57,997 bases of DNA from a virus. The DNA lies in the IMG/VR virus record IMGVR_UViG_3300028829_003388, positions 3,484 to 61,480 of that record, one strand, 5' to 3'. Below the pieces are notes generated by a model that saw nothing but the letters and a program-made list of their open reading frames with translations, searched no databases and was not told where the DNA came from. This document shows, piece after piece, positions 1 through 8,365 of this stretch; position 1 is the stretch's first letter; the number at the start of each line of letters is the position of its first letter. The position numbers and the translations under genes are program-made.

Positions 1-1
1 T

Positions 2-3000
2 AACACACATGAAATTAGTAGTTACCACTCTTCTTGTGACGAGTGTACATATTATAATATTGCACCTGATGACCCTTGTACACAAACACAGTACTTATGG
101 AGAGCGGTTAACTGTTGCAACCCATCTGACTACCTGAATGTACAAGTAGACTCTCAAGTAGGTTCATTAATTAATTTATCTCAAAATTCTGGTTTTATTG
201 CCAATAACGGTAATTGTTATAGATTTATTAATTCACAACAAATTTTAAGCCCATCACAACTAGTCACTATTAACAATTTTATCGCTTCGGACATTTGTAA
301 TAATACTGTTTGTCCTAATTGTGTGTCATTAACACCAACACCGACACCGTCACCAACACCTTCATCTAACACACCAACATGGACCGCAACCACCAAAGTA
401 TTAGAATTAAGTGGTTGTTGTGATAATCAGACATATAATGCCAATATAACATTAGATATCGCAACTTATGTGGGAGACTTTGTACATATAGTAGGTATCG
501 ATTCCACTATAAGTTCAGGTTGTTATAAAGTAGTTTCAATAAATAACCAAAGTAATATTTCTAATGGTTATGTAACTCAGAATTATGGTGATAGTAGTTG
601 TAGTTCATGTTTAAGTTCTCATCCCTGTCTACAACAATATACAGGTTGCTCAGATAATTGTTCTGTTGTCTCGTACCCATACGAGGTTATAGAATATAGT
701 CCTGGTGGTGGGTCAACATGGTATATCCCAACAATTGTTACTGAACCTTCACATTTATCTCCCTTGGCAAATGAAAGTGGGGTAGTTACAAATGAAGCAT
801 GGGTTGTGGCGATGACTTGGTACATAGGAGAACAATATAGTTGTGATTTGGTCCCTTGGTTATGTGACCAAGTGAATGATATTGATGGATTTTTATCCAC
901 AGCCGATTTGTTGTCTTTACTTAGTTTATATGGTTCATTAGAAAGTACAATTAACGAGTCAATTACCTGTCCATCAGTCTACACTCAAGGTCTATCACCC
1001 ATTTTAAATGATATTTATTATGTTCCTCAGGAAGATAAATGTTATGAGTATGTTGGAAATGTAAATAACAATGGACAAGAAATAATTAGTTTCGGTATTG
1101 GGACATCGTACTCTTCTTGTACTGAGTGTATTGAGGTTATGTTACCCTCACCATCTTCTACTACCACACCTACTACCACACCTTCGTTAACACCCACAGT
1201 AACACCAAGTATAACTCCTTCAATAACATTAACACCCACACCCACACCTTCGACCTCACCAACAGAATTTATTTATAAAGTTTTATTAAGTGGATGTTGT
1301 AGTAACAGTACATATTTGGATACAATTCAGTTTACTTCTCAAATATCACAATTAACTGATACGTTCTTTTGGTCAGGAAATACTACTCAGAATTTAATAC
1401 CTCAGTGTTATAGTATAACAAATTTTGTATCATCAACAAACACACCTTCATTTACGATAAATAATGACACACCGTACTCATCTTGTACTGAATGTGTGAC
1501 AAGTAACCCATGTAATTTCCTATACAAAGCGGTACCATGTTGTAGTGTTGGCCTTGACCCAATCTTTGTTACAGTTAATGATAGTAATTTACCTGTACTA
1601 GGTTTACATGGAATTGTGTATGACCATAATTGTTATGTTTTTGTAGAAGGACAAGGGACAGGAACTGGAGTTATAACCGTTACATCAGATGATTATTTAC
1701 CTTATCTATGTAATGATTTACAATTATTTAATCAATATTGTGGGTCTTGTGCCTCCGCAACACCTTCACAAACACCTTCAAACACTACAACACCTACAGT
1801 TACTCCCACATTAACACCTTCGGCAACCAATACGGTAACACCAACAACAACACCATCAAATACGATGACACCTACACCATCAACAACTTCATATCAAAGT
1901 CAATCAGTTACATATCAAAGTTGCTGTGATAATGTTGTTTATGAAACTGTCGCAAATGTTTATTTCACCGGTAGCATTACTTCATTATCTGAAGGAGACG
2001 CATTTATATACCAAGGTATTGCACTTAGTGTTGTTGACGACTCTCCTACCGGTTCAACAACAGTCAATATCTATTTGAATGATAGTCAAATATTTACAGG
2101 AGAAACAAACAACTGTACAGAGGCTATTTTAAATTCAACAGAGCCTTGTTTAAATATTTTCTATAGTGGATGTAGTACTGGAAACATATACTTGGGATTA
2201 GGTAATAATAGTGACATATATTACACAGTTGGAGATGTTTTATATGGTCCAAGTGTATTTTCACATTATGGAGATTACTGTGTAACGGTAATTGATAATT
2301 CAGAAACTTACACTAATTATCAAACGGTTTATATTAATGATACATTATCAACGGTATCCTCATGTTGTGATGTACCATCAACTACACCAACACCAACACC
2401 GTCTCAAACTCAGACACCAACACCAACACCGTCAACAACACCATTTAACTGTTTGGTTCTTATACAACAAGGGAGTGAAATATATACCTTTAACCCGCAA
2501 ACGCAGTCAACACCTACTTTGGTGTTTGACACTGAATTGTCATATGCATTGGATGTGGCACACACAGATAATAAGATGTGGGTTTCATGGGGTAGTAATA
2601 AAATAACAGAATATGATATAACGTTATCACCATTTAGTGCCACGTTCAATAGAGAAATAACCACACCTTTCTTTATTGGTAGTGGATTGGCTGTCGGTGA
2701 CAACAATAATTTACTTTATGGTACTAGATATATTAGCTCAACACAAACAAAAGTTGTTAGTTTAGATATAACGCCAAACCAATCAGTAACATATACCGAT
2801 TTATTTAGTTTGGTTTCGGGTCATGGGGTAGCTGGTGATATAATTAAATTGTCGGATAATGGTGGTTATATCTTAAGTACCGGAGGTTCGTCAGGTCAAT
2901 ATATTTTACAATATAATATATATGGTGATTTAATTTTTGAAAAATCATTAGATGGTACAGATGCGTCTGATGTTTATGGGTTATATTCATATAATGGTGG

Positions 3001-3832
3001 TGTGTTCTTATTAACTTATAGTGGTGAGTTGTTTGAGATGGATACCGAATCTCCTTATACAGTTACCAGTGCATCAACGTACTCAGGTATGTATTTTGAA
3101 GGTGCGTCACAACTATTCGAATGTGCGACAGGCACATTTGAACCGAATGTGGACCCAGACCCGGATATTATACAATGTGATAATGATTGGTCTTCGGTAC
3201 TTCTTAATAATCGTAACGTAGAGGTTCGTCCATTTGTGGTCGACTCATGCGCAGGTACAGTAAACGTAGGTGTAAGTACTAGACATCCCAACGGGGATAA
3301 TAGTCCTTGGGACCCTTATGAAACTACCGTTAGATATGTTATTGAAGATTATGATGGTAATGTTTTAGCGGATAGTTTATACTTAGGGGAACCTCTAACC
3401 TATACTGAGTGGTTAAATACAATAAATAATTATTATACTGTCAATGTAATAGATAAGTCAACTGAACCGGATTCTAATTATTCACAAGTTGTTTCCGTTT
3501 CGGAAGACTCCTTCCCATATTATTATGATGAAAATGGTAATATAACAACATATCAATACACTTCCCCTTTACAATTTAACTTAAGCCCAAATATAGTATC
3601 CGCGGGAACATGTGCTACCCCATCATTTGTTCCGTGTAGTGACTCAAATGGAAATACAGGTACTTTTGCCCATTGTGGAAGTCCCACCAGTTTTATTCCT
3701 AGTCGTTTAAGAAAGTTAAGTTTTTATAGTGAAGAGGGTCAAACACAATATAAACTAATTTCTTATAGACAACCATGGAGTGATTTACCAAATAGGGGGG
3801 GATACGCGGTATGTTGTATAGATTGTGAATAA
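2..3832 (+). CDS. Modular Cys-rich, Thr/Pro-linked fibre or adhesin-like protein (5' partial)
   Basis: The frame is open from the first bases of the window to the stop at 3830-3832, so this is the 3' part of a longer gene. The GTG at 323 is an internal codon, since the same frame upstream encodes another Cys-rich module. The visible 1276 residues alternate Cys-rich beta-type modules (recurring SCxxC, CC and GCY motifs) with four Thr/Pro-rich linkers near residues 111-131, 381-421, 586-630 and 792-814. After the last linker comes a region of about 230 residues with repeated strand-turn patterns that looks like a beta-propeller, then a C-terminal domain ending in CCxxC. A small baseplate-like gene follows after 2 bases. 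The architecture suggests a surface-exposed tail fibre or receptor-binding protein; this is inference from layout, as I do not recognise a named family. The gene starting at 57534 has related modules. Confidence 0.75.
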   Translation, partial: NTHEISSYHSSCDECTYYNIAPDDPCTQTQYLWRAVNCCNPSDYLNVQVDSQVGSLINLSQNSGFIANNGNCYRFINSQQILSPSQLVTINNFIASDICNNTVCPNCVSLTPTPTPSPTPSSNTPTWTATTKVLELSGCCDNQTYNANITLDIATYVGDFVHIVGIDSTISSGCYKVVSINNQSNISNGYVTQNYGDSSCSSCLSSHPCLQQYTGCSDNCSVVSYPYEVIEYSPGGGSTWYIPTIVTEPSHLSPLANESGVVTNEAWVVAMTWYIGEQYSCDLVPWLCDQVNDIDGFLSTADLLSLLSLYGSLESTINESITCPSVYTQGLSPILNDIYYVPQEDKCYEYVGNVNNNGQEIISFGIGTSYSSCTECIEVMLPSPSSTTTPTTTPSLTPTVTPSITPSITLTPTPTPSTSPTEFIYKVLLSGCCSNSTYLDTIQFTSQISQLTDTFFWSGNTTQNLIPQCYSITNFVSSTNTPSFTINNDTPYSSCTECVTSNPCNFLYKAVPCCSVGLDPIFVTVNDSNLPVLGLHGIVYDHNCYVFVEGQGTGTGVITVTSDDYLPYLCNDLQLFNQYCGSCASATPSQTPSNTTTPTVTPTLTPSATNTVTPTTTPSNTMTPTPSTTSYQSQSVTYQSCCDNVVYETVANVYFTGSITSLSEGDAFIYQGIALSVVDDSPTGSTTVNIYLNDSQIFTGETNNCTEAILNSTEPCLNIFYSGCSTGNIYLGLGNNSDIYYTVGDVLYGPSVFSHYGDYCVTVIDNSETYTNYQTVYINDTLSTVSSCCDVPSTTPTPTPSQTQTPTPTPSTTPFNCLVLIQQGSEIYTFNPQTQSTPTLVFDTELSYALDVAHTDNKMWVSWGSNKITEYDITLSPFSATFNREITTPFFIGSGLAVGDNNNLLYGTRYISSTQTKVVSLDITPNQSVTYTDLFSLVSGHGVAGDIIKLSDNGGYILSTGGSSGQYILQYNIYGDLIFEKSLDGTDASDVYGLYSYNGGVFLLTYSGELFEMDTESPYTVTSASTYSGMYFEGASQLFECATGTFEPNVDPDPDIIQCDNDWSSVLLNNRNVEVRPFVVDSCAGTVNVGVSTRHPNGDNSPWDPYETTVRYVIEDYDGNVLADSLYLGEPLTYTEWLNTINNYYTVNVIDKSTEPDSNYSQVVSVSEDSFPYYYDENGNITTYQYTSPLQFNLSPNIVSAGTCATPSFVPCSDSNGNTGTFAHCGSPTSFIPSRLRKLSFYSEEGQTQYKLISYRQPWSDLPNRGGYAVCCIDCE
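332..392 (+). repeat. Thr/Pro-coding low-complexity repeat 1
   Basis: ACA/CCA/CCG-type codons are repeated in tandem and encode a TPTPTPSPTP-like linker between two Cys-rich modules. Similar segments recur three more times in the same gene. Confidence 0.8.
1144..1266 (+). repeat. Thr/Pro-coding low-complexity repeat 2
   Basis: This is the second and one of the longest Thr/Pro/Ser linkers (about 40 residues), made of near-repeats of ACACC and related triplets. It separates Cys-rich modules. Confidence 0.8.
1756..1890 (+). repeat. Thr/Pro-coding low-complexity repeat 3
   Basis: This is the third Thr/Pro/Ser linker, about 45 residues, with the same codon pattern as the other copies in this gene. 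Confidence 0.8.
2374..2443 (+). repeat. Thr/Pro-coding low-complexity repeat 4
   Basis: This is the fourth Thr/Pro linker. It sits immediately before the propeller-like C-terminal region and nearly repeats copy 1 at the DNA level (ACACCAACACC units). Confidence 0.8.
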
Positions 3833-3834
3833 AA

Positions 3835-4188
3835 ATGGAGTTTTTTATAAAAAAAAATAGTGAGTCTCCCATCCTGATTATGGAAATAGTTCAGGATGGG
3901 AGAACGCGCAATTATAAAAATTTTCAAGAAGATTTAGTAAACGCGACGATAAGATTTTCTATGAAAAGAGAATCTGATGGAATCCAAAAGATTTTCATGA
4001 ATAATGCATATATAACTGAAAAACTATTAAATAATCCTGACTCACCAAACGAGTATTACATTTATTATAAATGGTCACCAAGAGATACCAATCAAGAAGG
4101 TAGGTTCATAGGTGAATTTTCAATTACTACAGAAGAAGGTGAATTAATCACTCCGATAGCAGAAACTTTATACATCAATATAGTTTGA
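3835..4188 (+). CDS. Small Ig-like, BppU-type baseplate/tail protein
   Basis: A 117-residue protein starting at the ATG 2 bases after the preceding stop, so it is probably translationally coupled. The sequence runs through predicted strands with a central NATIRFSMKR segment and a later YKWSPRDTNQEGRFIGEFSI segment. This pattern (a described change in a field, then 'D/T, G, E-F' near the end) resembles the N-terminal Ig-like domain of phage BppU/upper baseplate proteins. That match is by eye only. It follows a fibre-like gene, consistent with a tail-fibre attachment or baseplate accessory role. No signal peptide or membrane segment is seen. Confidence 0.55.
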   Translation: MEFFIKKNSESPILIMEIVQDGRTRNYKNFQEDLVNATIRFSMKRESDGIQKIFMNNAYITEKLLNNPDSPNEYYIYYKWSPRDTNQEGRFIGEFSITTEEGELITPIAETLYINIV

Positions 4189-4199
4189 CATATCAAACT
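4182..4199 (+). terminator. Hairpin overlapping the stop codon (weak terminator)
   Basis: AGTTTGA and TCAAACT form a 7-bp stem around a CATA loop, overlapping the TGA stop at 4186-4188. Only a short T run follows, so termination may be weak. It separates the fibre genes from the polymerase leader. Confidence 0.4.
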
Positions 4200-4233
4200 T
4201 TACCTCATATATTTTAACCAATGTCAAGAGTAA

Positions 4234-4252
4234 TCACATCATAACGATGTGA
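4234..4252 (+). promoter_or_regulatory. Leader hairpin upstream of the DNA polymerase gene
   Basis: TCACATC, loop ATAAC, GATGTGA makes a perfect 7-bp stem that ends 32 bases before the polymerase ATG. No T tract follows, so it is not a normal terminator. In T4 and RB69, gp43 represses its own mRNA by binding a leader hairpin close to the start. Position makes this a candidate equivalent operator, but stem and loop are not the T4 sequence. Confidence 0.4.
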
Positions 4253-4284
4253 GGATAATATCTCAGACGAAAAGTTAAAATATT

Positions 4285-7044
4285 ATGGTATCACAAGAAG
4301 AAATTGAAAAGTTCCTCTTAGGGGAGGACGAAGAAAAATATATCGTAGCCTTAGAATACGATTACCGTTCCAACAAAATTTATAAGGTTATTCAACACCC
4401 AACAAATGGAAAGCAGATTAAATCTGAAAACTTTATTCCATTCGCTTGGGTAGGTGACCTAAAGGGTAAAAAGTTCTATAACGGTTCTAAACACGCACAA
4501 AAAGAGGCGATGTCTACTCACGGCATTATTATTGAAAAGTTGGATACTCGTGGTGACGAGCGTATGGAGCAAGGTCTTAAATATTTGGTTAAGACGACCA
4601 AGACATATTCCAATCTAGTTAACTTCTTTAAAGGTGGAGGTTTAGACCCGTGGAGTAGAGATAACTCAGATAGTATTGCAATTCTATCACCTGTAGAACA
4701 ATACCTGTGTCAGAAACAAAAACGACTATTTAAGGGTTTTGAAGAATACGATGAAGTTCACCGATTTGTATTTGACATCGAGACCACAGGTCTTGACGCC
4801 ACCAAAGATAAGATTTTCCTTATCGGTATGAAAGACAACCGTGGTTATGAAAAGGTTATTGCTGCTCAGAACGAAGAAGAGGAAAAAGAGATGATTAAAG
4901 AATTCTTTAATGCTATCAACTACTTAAAACCGACTCTTGTCGGTGGTTATAACTCAGCTTTCTTTGATTTTCCGTTTATCCTTACACGAGCGACCATTTT
5001 GGGTTTGGATATAGATAAGATTGCAAAAACGTTAAACCCTGAGAAAACCTTACGACAAAAGAAAGGTATGCTCAAACTCGCCAACGAGATGGAGGATTAT
5101 ACCCAAACAATGATGTGGGGTTATAATATCGTGGATATCGCACACGCAGTTCGTAGAGCACAAGCGATTAACTCCGACATTAAGAGTTGGGGTCTTAAGT
5201 ATATCACTCAATTTATTGGGGCAGAAAAAGAAAATCGTGTTTACGTAAAGGGTGATAAGATTGGTAAAATCTATTTTGATAATAAGGATTACTACTTTAA
5301 CCCTAAAACAGGTGGTTACAAAGAGGTGGGTTCACCTGGTACAGAAAACCTTATGGAAAGGTTCCCCGGTCACTACGAAGAAGTTAATGGTAAATACCTT
5401 ATTGAACGATACCTATATGATGATATTTGGGAGACTATGGTAGTAGACGAGGAGTTCAACCAAGCGAACTTTCTTCTCGCAAAACTTGTACCAACTACAT
5501 ATGAAAGACTTTCTACTATGGGTACCGCCACTTTGTGGAAGATGATTATGATGTCATGGTCTTATAAACACGGGCTCGCAATACCTAAGAAAGGTGAGAA
5601 ACGCTCATTTACAGGGGGTCTCTCACGACTTTTACAGGTCGGGTACTCCACGGATGTATTGAAGCTTGACTACTCGTCTCTATACCCCTCTATTCAACTC
5701 GTACACGATGTCTTCCCGAAGTGTGACGTGACAGGTGCGATGAAGAGTATGCTTAAGTATTTCCGTGATACTCGTATTAAATACAAGAAGTTAGCTGCGG
5801 ATTATTATGCGACAGACCCTAAGTTGTCTTCACAATACAACCGTAAACAACTTCCTATTAAAATCTTTATTAATGCATTCTTCGGTTCGTTGTCTGCACC
5901 ACAGGTATTTCCGTGGGGTGATATGGATATGGGTGAACAGATTACGTGTACAGGTAGACAATACCTTAGACAGATGATTATGTGGTTTATGAAACGTGGT
6001 TATGAGCCCCTCGTTATGGATACCGATGGTGTTAACTTCTCGGTTCCTGAAGGTCGTGATGAACATACATATATCGGTAAGGGTCTTAACGGTCTCGTAG
6101 AAGAAGGTAAGGAATATCGTGGTTCGGAAGCAGATGTTGCGGAATATAATGACCTCTTTATGAGGGATGAAATGGGGTTGGATACTGACGGTCAGTGGCC
6201 AGCAACTATTAATGTGGCTCGTAAAAACTACGCGCTACTTACAGATAAGGGGAAAGTTAAACTTACAGGTAACACCATTAAGTCTAAAAAACTTCAGACA
6301 TATGTTGCGGAGTTTTTGGACTCAGGTCTACGTATGTTGTTGGATGGTAAGGGTCAGGAGTTTTTGGACTCTTACTACGAATATGTGGGTAAATTGTATA
6401 ATAAAGAAATACCTATCGCAAAAATCGCCAATAAGGCTCGTGTAAAACAATCGTTAGAAGAATATAAGGTTCACATAACAAAGAGAACAAAGTCGGGTTC
6501 ATTCATGTCCCGTCAAGCACATATGGAATTAGCCTTGGCAAATAATTTAAATGTTGGTTTGGGGGACACTATCTACTACGTTAATAACGGTACTCGTAAA
6601 TCGCACGGTGACGTACAAAAGAAAAAAGATGAAGTTGTTATTAACTGTTATCACGTAGACGAAAAACAAATTGAAAATAACCCTGACGGTTTGGGTGAGT
6701 ACAATGTACCCCGCTATATCACCGCTTTTAACAAACGTATAGAACCGTTGTTGGTTGTTTTCTCTCCTGAAATACGTGAGGAAATTTTGATTGAGGACCC
6801 TGCGGATAGACCTTTCTTTACTAAGACACAAACTAATTTGGTTAGGGGTTATCCAAGAAAGGACGGTGACCAAGATACTTTAGATGAGGTATTAACCTTG
6901 TCTGATACTGAACAAGTATTTTGGAACTCAGTTGGTATTGACCCATACTATATGTATGTGGATGATACTATGGAATTAGTTGATGAAGATTACGTAAAAA
7001 AGAATCAGACTATTATGAATTCTTTAGTCCATCAGACGACATAA
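4285..7044 (+). CDS. 43: DNA polymerase, family B (T4 gp43-like)
   Basis: The replicative DNA polymerase with 3'-5' proofreading; its 919 residues are close to T4 gp43 (898). The exonuclease domain shows DIETTG (D164) and a GYNSAFFDFPF motif. The palm has motif A KLDYSSLYPSI (D462), motif B KIFINAFFGSL (K526, N530) and motif C MDTDG (D579, D581). Motif C carries Gly where most family B enzymes have Ser after the second Asp. The ATG follows an AT-rich leader without a Shine-Dalgarno sequence. Arg codons here are largely CGT/CGA, unlike the AGA-rich tail genes. It should work with the gp32-, gp41- and UvsX-like proteins encoded at 33.8-38.7 kb. Its last 32 bases overlap the end of a convergent minus-strand gene. 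Confidence 0.97.
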   Translation: MVSQEEIEKFLLGEDEEKYIVALEYDYRSNKIYKVIQHPTNGKQIKSENFIPFAWVGDLKGKKFYNGSKHAQKEAMSTHGIIIEKLDTRGDERMEQGLKYLVKTTKTYSNLVNFFKGGGLDPWSRDNSDSIAILSPVEQYLCQKQKRLFKGFEEYDEVHRFVFDIETTGLDATKDKIFLIGMKDNRGYEKVIAAQNEEEEKEMIKEFFNAINYLKPTLVGGYNSAFFDFPFILTRATILGLDIDKIAKTLNPEKTLRQKKGMLKLANEMEDYTQTMMWGYNIVDIAHAVRRAQAINSDIKSWGLKYITQFIGAEKENRVYVKGDKIGKIYFDNKDYYFNPKTGGYKEVGSPGTENLMERFPGHYEEVNGKYLIERYLYDDIWETMVVDEEFNQANFLLAKLVPTTYERLSTMGTATLWKMIMMSWSYKHGLAIPKKGEKRSFTGGLSRLLQVGYSTDVLKLDYSSLYPSIQLVHDVFPKCDVTGAMKSMLKYFRDTRIKYKKLAADYYATDPKLSSQYNRKQLPIKIFINAFFGSLSAPQVFPWGDMDMGEQITCTGRQYLRQMIMWFMKRGYEPLVMDTDGVNFSVPEGRDEHTYIGKGLNGLVEEGKEYRGSEADVAEYNDLFMRDEMGLDTDGQWPATINVARKNYALLTDKGKVKLTGNTIKSKKLQTYVAEFLDSGLRMLLDGKGQEFLDSYYEYVGKLYNKEIPIAKIANKARVKQSLEEYKVHITKRTKSGSFMSRQAHMELALANNLNVGLGDTIYYVNNGTRKSHGDVQKKKDEVVINCYHVDEKQIENNPDGLGEYNVPRYITAFNKRIEPLLVVFSPEIREEILIEDPADRPFFTKTQTNLVRGYPRKDGDQDTLDEVLTLSDTEQVFWNSVGIDPYYMYVDDTMELVDEDYVKKNQTIMNSLVHQTT

Positions 7045-7345
7045 TATACCACCCGTTTTTTAAAAATCTTAACTCTGCTGACGCTCCTCTCTGAAGTTCT
7101 ATTTCTTCAAACTCCTCGTCAATTGGATAATCTCCAACAACTAAAACATCCGTTAATGCTTTAATCGTGATGTGTTCGGTTGTTTCTGAATCTAACGTTA
7201 TTGTGCAATTATTTACCTCTTTTACAATAATAGCCGCTTCACCTTTAGTGGTGTAAGAGGTATTACTTAATAAGGTAGACTCTGAAGTTTTGATTGTAAT
7301 ACCGTTGATGATTTTCGTAACCGGTGTTGATTTAAAAATTGCCAT
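7013..7345 (-). CDS. Small beta-rich protein, possible virion component
   Basis: A 110-residue protein whose 3' end overlaps the end of the polymerase gene by 32 bases on the opposite strand. It starts 2 bases after the next minus-strand gene ends, so it is probably the last gene of the minus-strand unit with the neck protein. The sequence is rich in alternating beta-type segments (for example NNCTITLDSETTEHITIKAL, and an ending WYIMSSDGL). No catalytic motif, signal peptide or membrane segment is visible. Small beta proteins like this beside neck genes are often head or neck decoration proteins, but that is inference only. I do not recognise the family. Confidence 0.7.
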   Translation of the reverse strand: MAIFKSTPVTKIINGITIKTSESTLLSNTSYTTKGEAAIIVKEVNNCTITLDSETTEHITIKALTDVLVVGDYPIDEEFEEIELQRGASAELRFLKNGWYIMSSDGLKNS

Positions 7346-7346
7346 A

Positions 7347-7940
7347 TTAAATAGTGTAGAATTGTCTTGGGAATGCTCTGTATTGTAATGATTTATTAAG
7401 GTTTTCAGCCTCAGTTGCTTGCCTTTCCATCATCTTTTCAGGTCTGAGTCTTTCTAGTCTTTGTGTTAACTCTTCCGTTAGTTTTGACTTTTCATCTTTA
7501 GCTTCTGTAAGTAATGAGTCATATTCTAACTGTATTTCAGAGTCAGGTGTTTTTAAATTTCCTTGATATTTTCCTCTTACTCTACCTAATGATTCTTTAA
7601 CATATGCAGTAAACCACCTTCTTACCCATGTTTGTGCGGGACTATTTAATTCATCCCATAACATTTCGTCTATTGGTATGTCTGACGGTAATTTAACTAT
7701 GTCAGGATTTTCAGCTAAACAAGACTCCCTATCATCGGTCTCATAATACCAGTACCAAACTCTATATTGGTTGTGTTGCATGTTACCAAAATCAAATTTA
7801 CCTCCAGGTACGTTCATTAAATGAACTGCCTTTTTACCATCGGGTAGTGCGGTCACTCGATAAGTCAATTCACCCGAAATAATCCTTCTTTTAATATTAA
7901 TATCCTGCAGGCGGCATCCAATTCTGCACGAGTAAACCAT
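7347..7940 (-). CDS. Neck protein (gp13-like), C-terminal part of a split gene
   Basis: This frame encodes the C-terminal half of a T4 gp13-like neck (head completion) protein. The segment WVRRWFTAYVKESLGRVRGK, followed by a long charged helix (EIQLEYDSLL...EELTQRLERL), is typical of the end of these proteins. Homology seems to begin around DINIKRRI, so the first 12 or so residues from the ATG at 7940 are probably not natural protein. The N-terminal half lies upstream in another frame at 7865-8329, with a 76-base overlap. Either an internal deletion with a frame change has broken the gene, or an assembly error removed a stretch, or the two parts are made separately. If intact, the protein would close the head and accept the tail. 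Confidence 0.6.
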   Translation of the reverse strand: MVYSCRIGCRLQDINIKRRIISGELTYRVTALPDGKKAVHLMNVPGGKFDFGNMQHNQYRVWYWYYETDDRESCLAENPDIVKLPSDIPIDEMLWDELNSPAQTWVRRWFTAYVKESLGRVRGKYQGNLKTPDSEIQLEYDSLLTEAKDEKSKLTEELTQRLERLRPEKMMERQATEAENLNKSLQYRAFPRQFYTI

Positions 7941-8329
7941 AAGAGTTCGTTTAATTCTCTACCCTTAGGTATTTCATAAATTTGTTGATTTGGTTTTAAG
8001 TCTATATAATCTTTTTTCAAAACAGAGTCACCCCCTGCTTGTAGTCCAACTATCTTAGAATACGCATAGGTATATTGAGTTTCCCAATCTAAACTTCTCG
8101 TAACGAACGCCCTCGTTAATGATTGTTCGTCTAAGTTTAAACCGTACAATGAAGTCCACTGAGACTCTATAAGCCAATCGTTTACGTATTGAGCGTAGTC
8201 CTGTATAGATAACTCTAAAAACGAGTCCATCATTTCATCTGTAACCTCAACACTTCTTATTGGAGCACCTAATAGGTGTTTAATACGAGTAAAAAGTTTA
8301 CTTCTTTGTGGTTCGTTAATAACTGACAT
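7865..8329 (-). CDS. Neck protein (gp13-like), N-terminal part of a split gene
   Basis: 154 residues matching the start of a gp13-like neck protein: a helical KLFTRIKHLLGAPIRSVEV region, then SIQDYAQYVNDWLIESQW, and a strand region ending IYEIPKGRELNELLWFTRAE. The frame then runs into about 20 unrelated-looking residues (CRILILKEGLFRVN) and stops, while the conserved continuation appears in the next frame (7347-7940). The switch is near 7900-7925, around a GCCGCCTGCAGG sequence. The start at 8329 follows a TATTTAT element on the minus strand, 14 bases upstream. Head-tail joining is its likely role. Confidence 0.6.
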   Translation of the reverse strand: MSVINEPQRSKLFTRIKHLLGAPIRSVEVTDEMMDSFLELSIQDYAQYVNDWLIESQWTSLYGLNLDEQSLTRAFVTRSLDWETQYTYAYSKIVGLQAGGDSVLKKDYIDLKPNQQIYEIPKGRELNELLWFTRAELDAACRILILKEGLFRVN

Positions 8330-8342
8330 ACGATGTTTTATT

Positions 8343-8350
8343 AATAAATA
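8343..8350 (-). promoter_or_regulatory. Late-promoter-like TATTTAT element for the neck gene
   Basis: On the minus strand the sequence reads GATATTTATTAATAAA, ending 13 bases before the ATG at 8329. It has the same orientation relative to its gene as the plus-strand copies elsewhere. Confidence 0.45.
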
Positions 8351-8365
8351 TCAATAAAACAATAA

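Noticed and set aside
332-2443. The Thr/Pro-coding repeats as a CRISPR array.
   Set aside because: Repeats are short, imperfect and in frame with a long protein; there are no regular spacers and no cas genes.
323-3832. A gene starting at the GTG at 323.
   Set aside because: The same frame stays open to position 2 and encodes another Cys-rich module upstream, so 323 is an internal codon.
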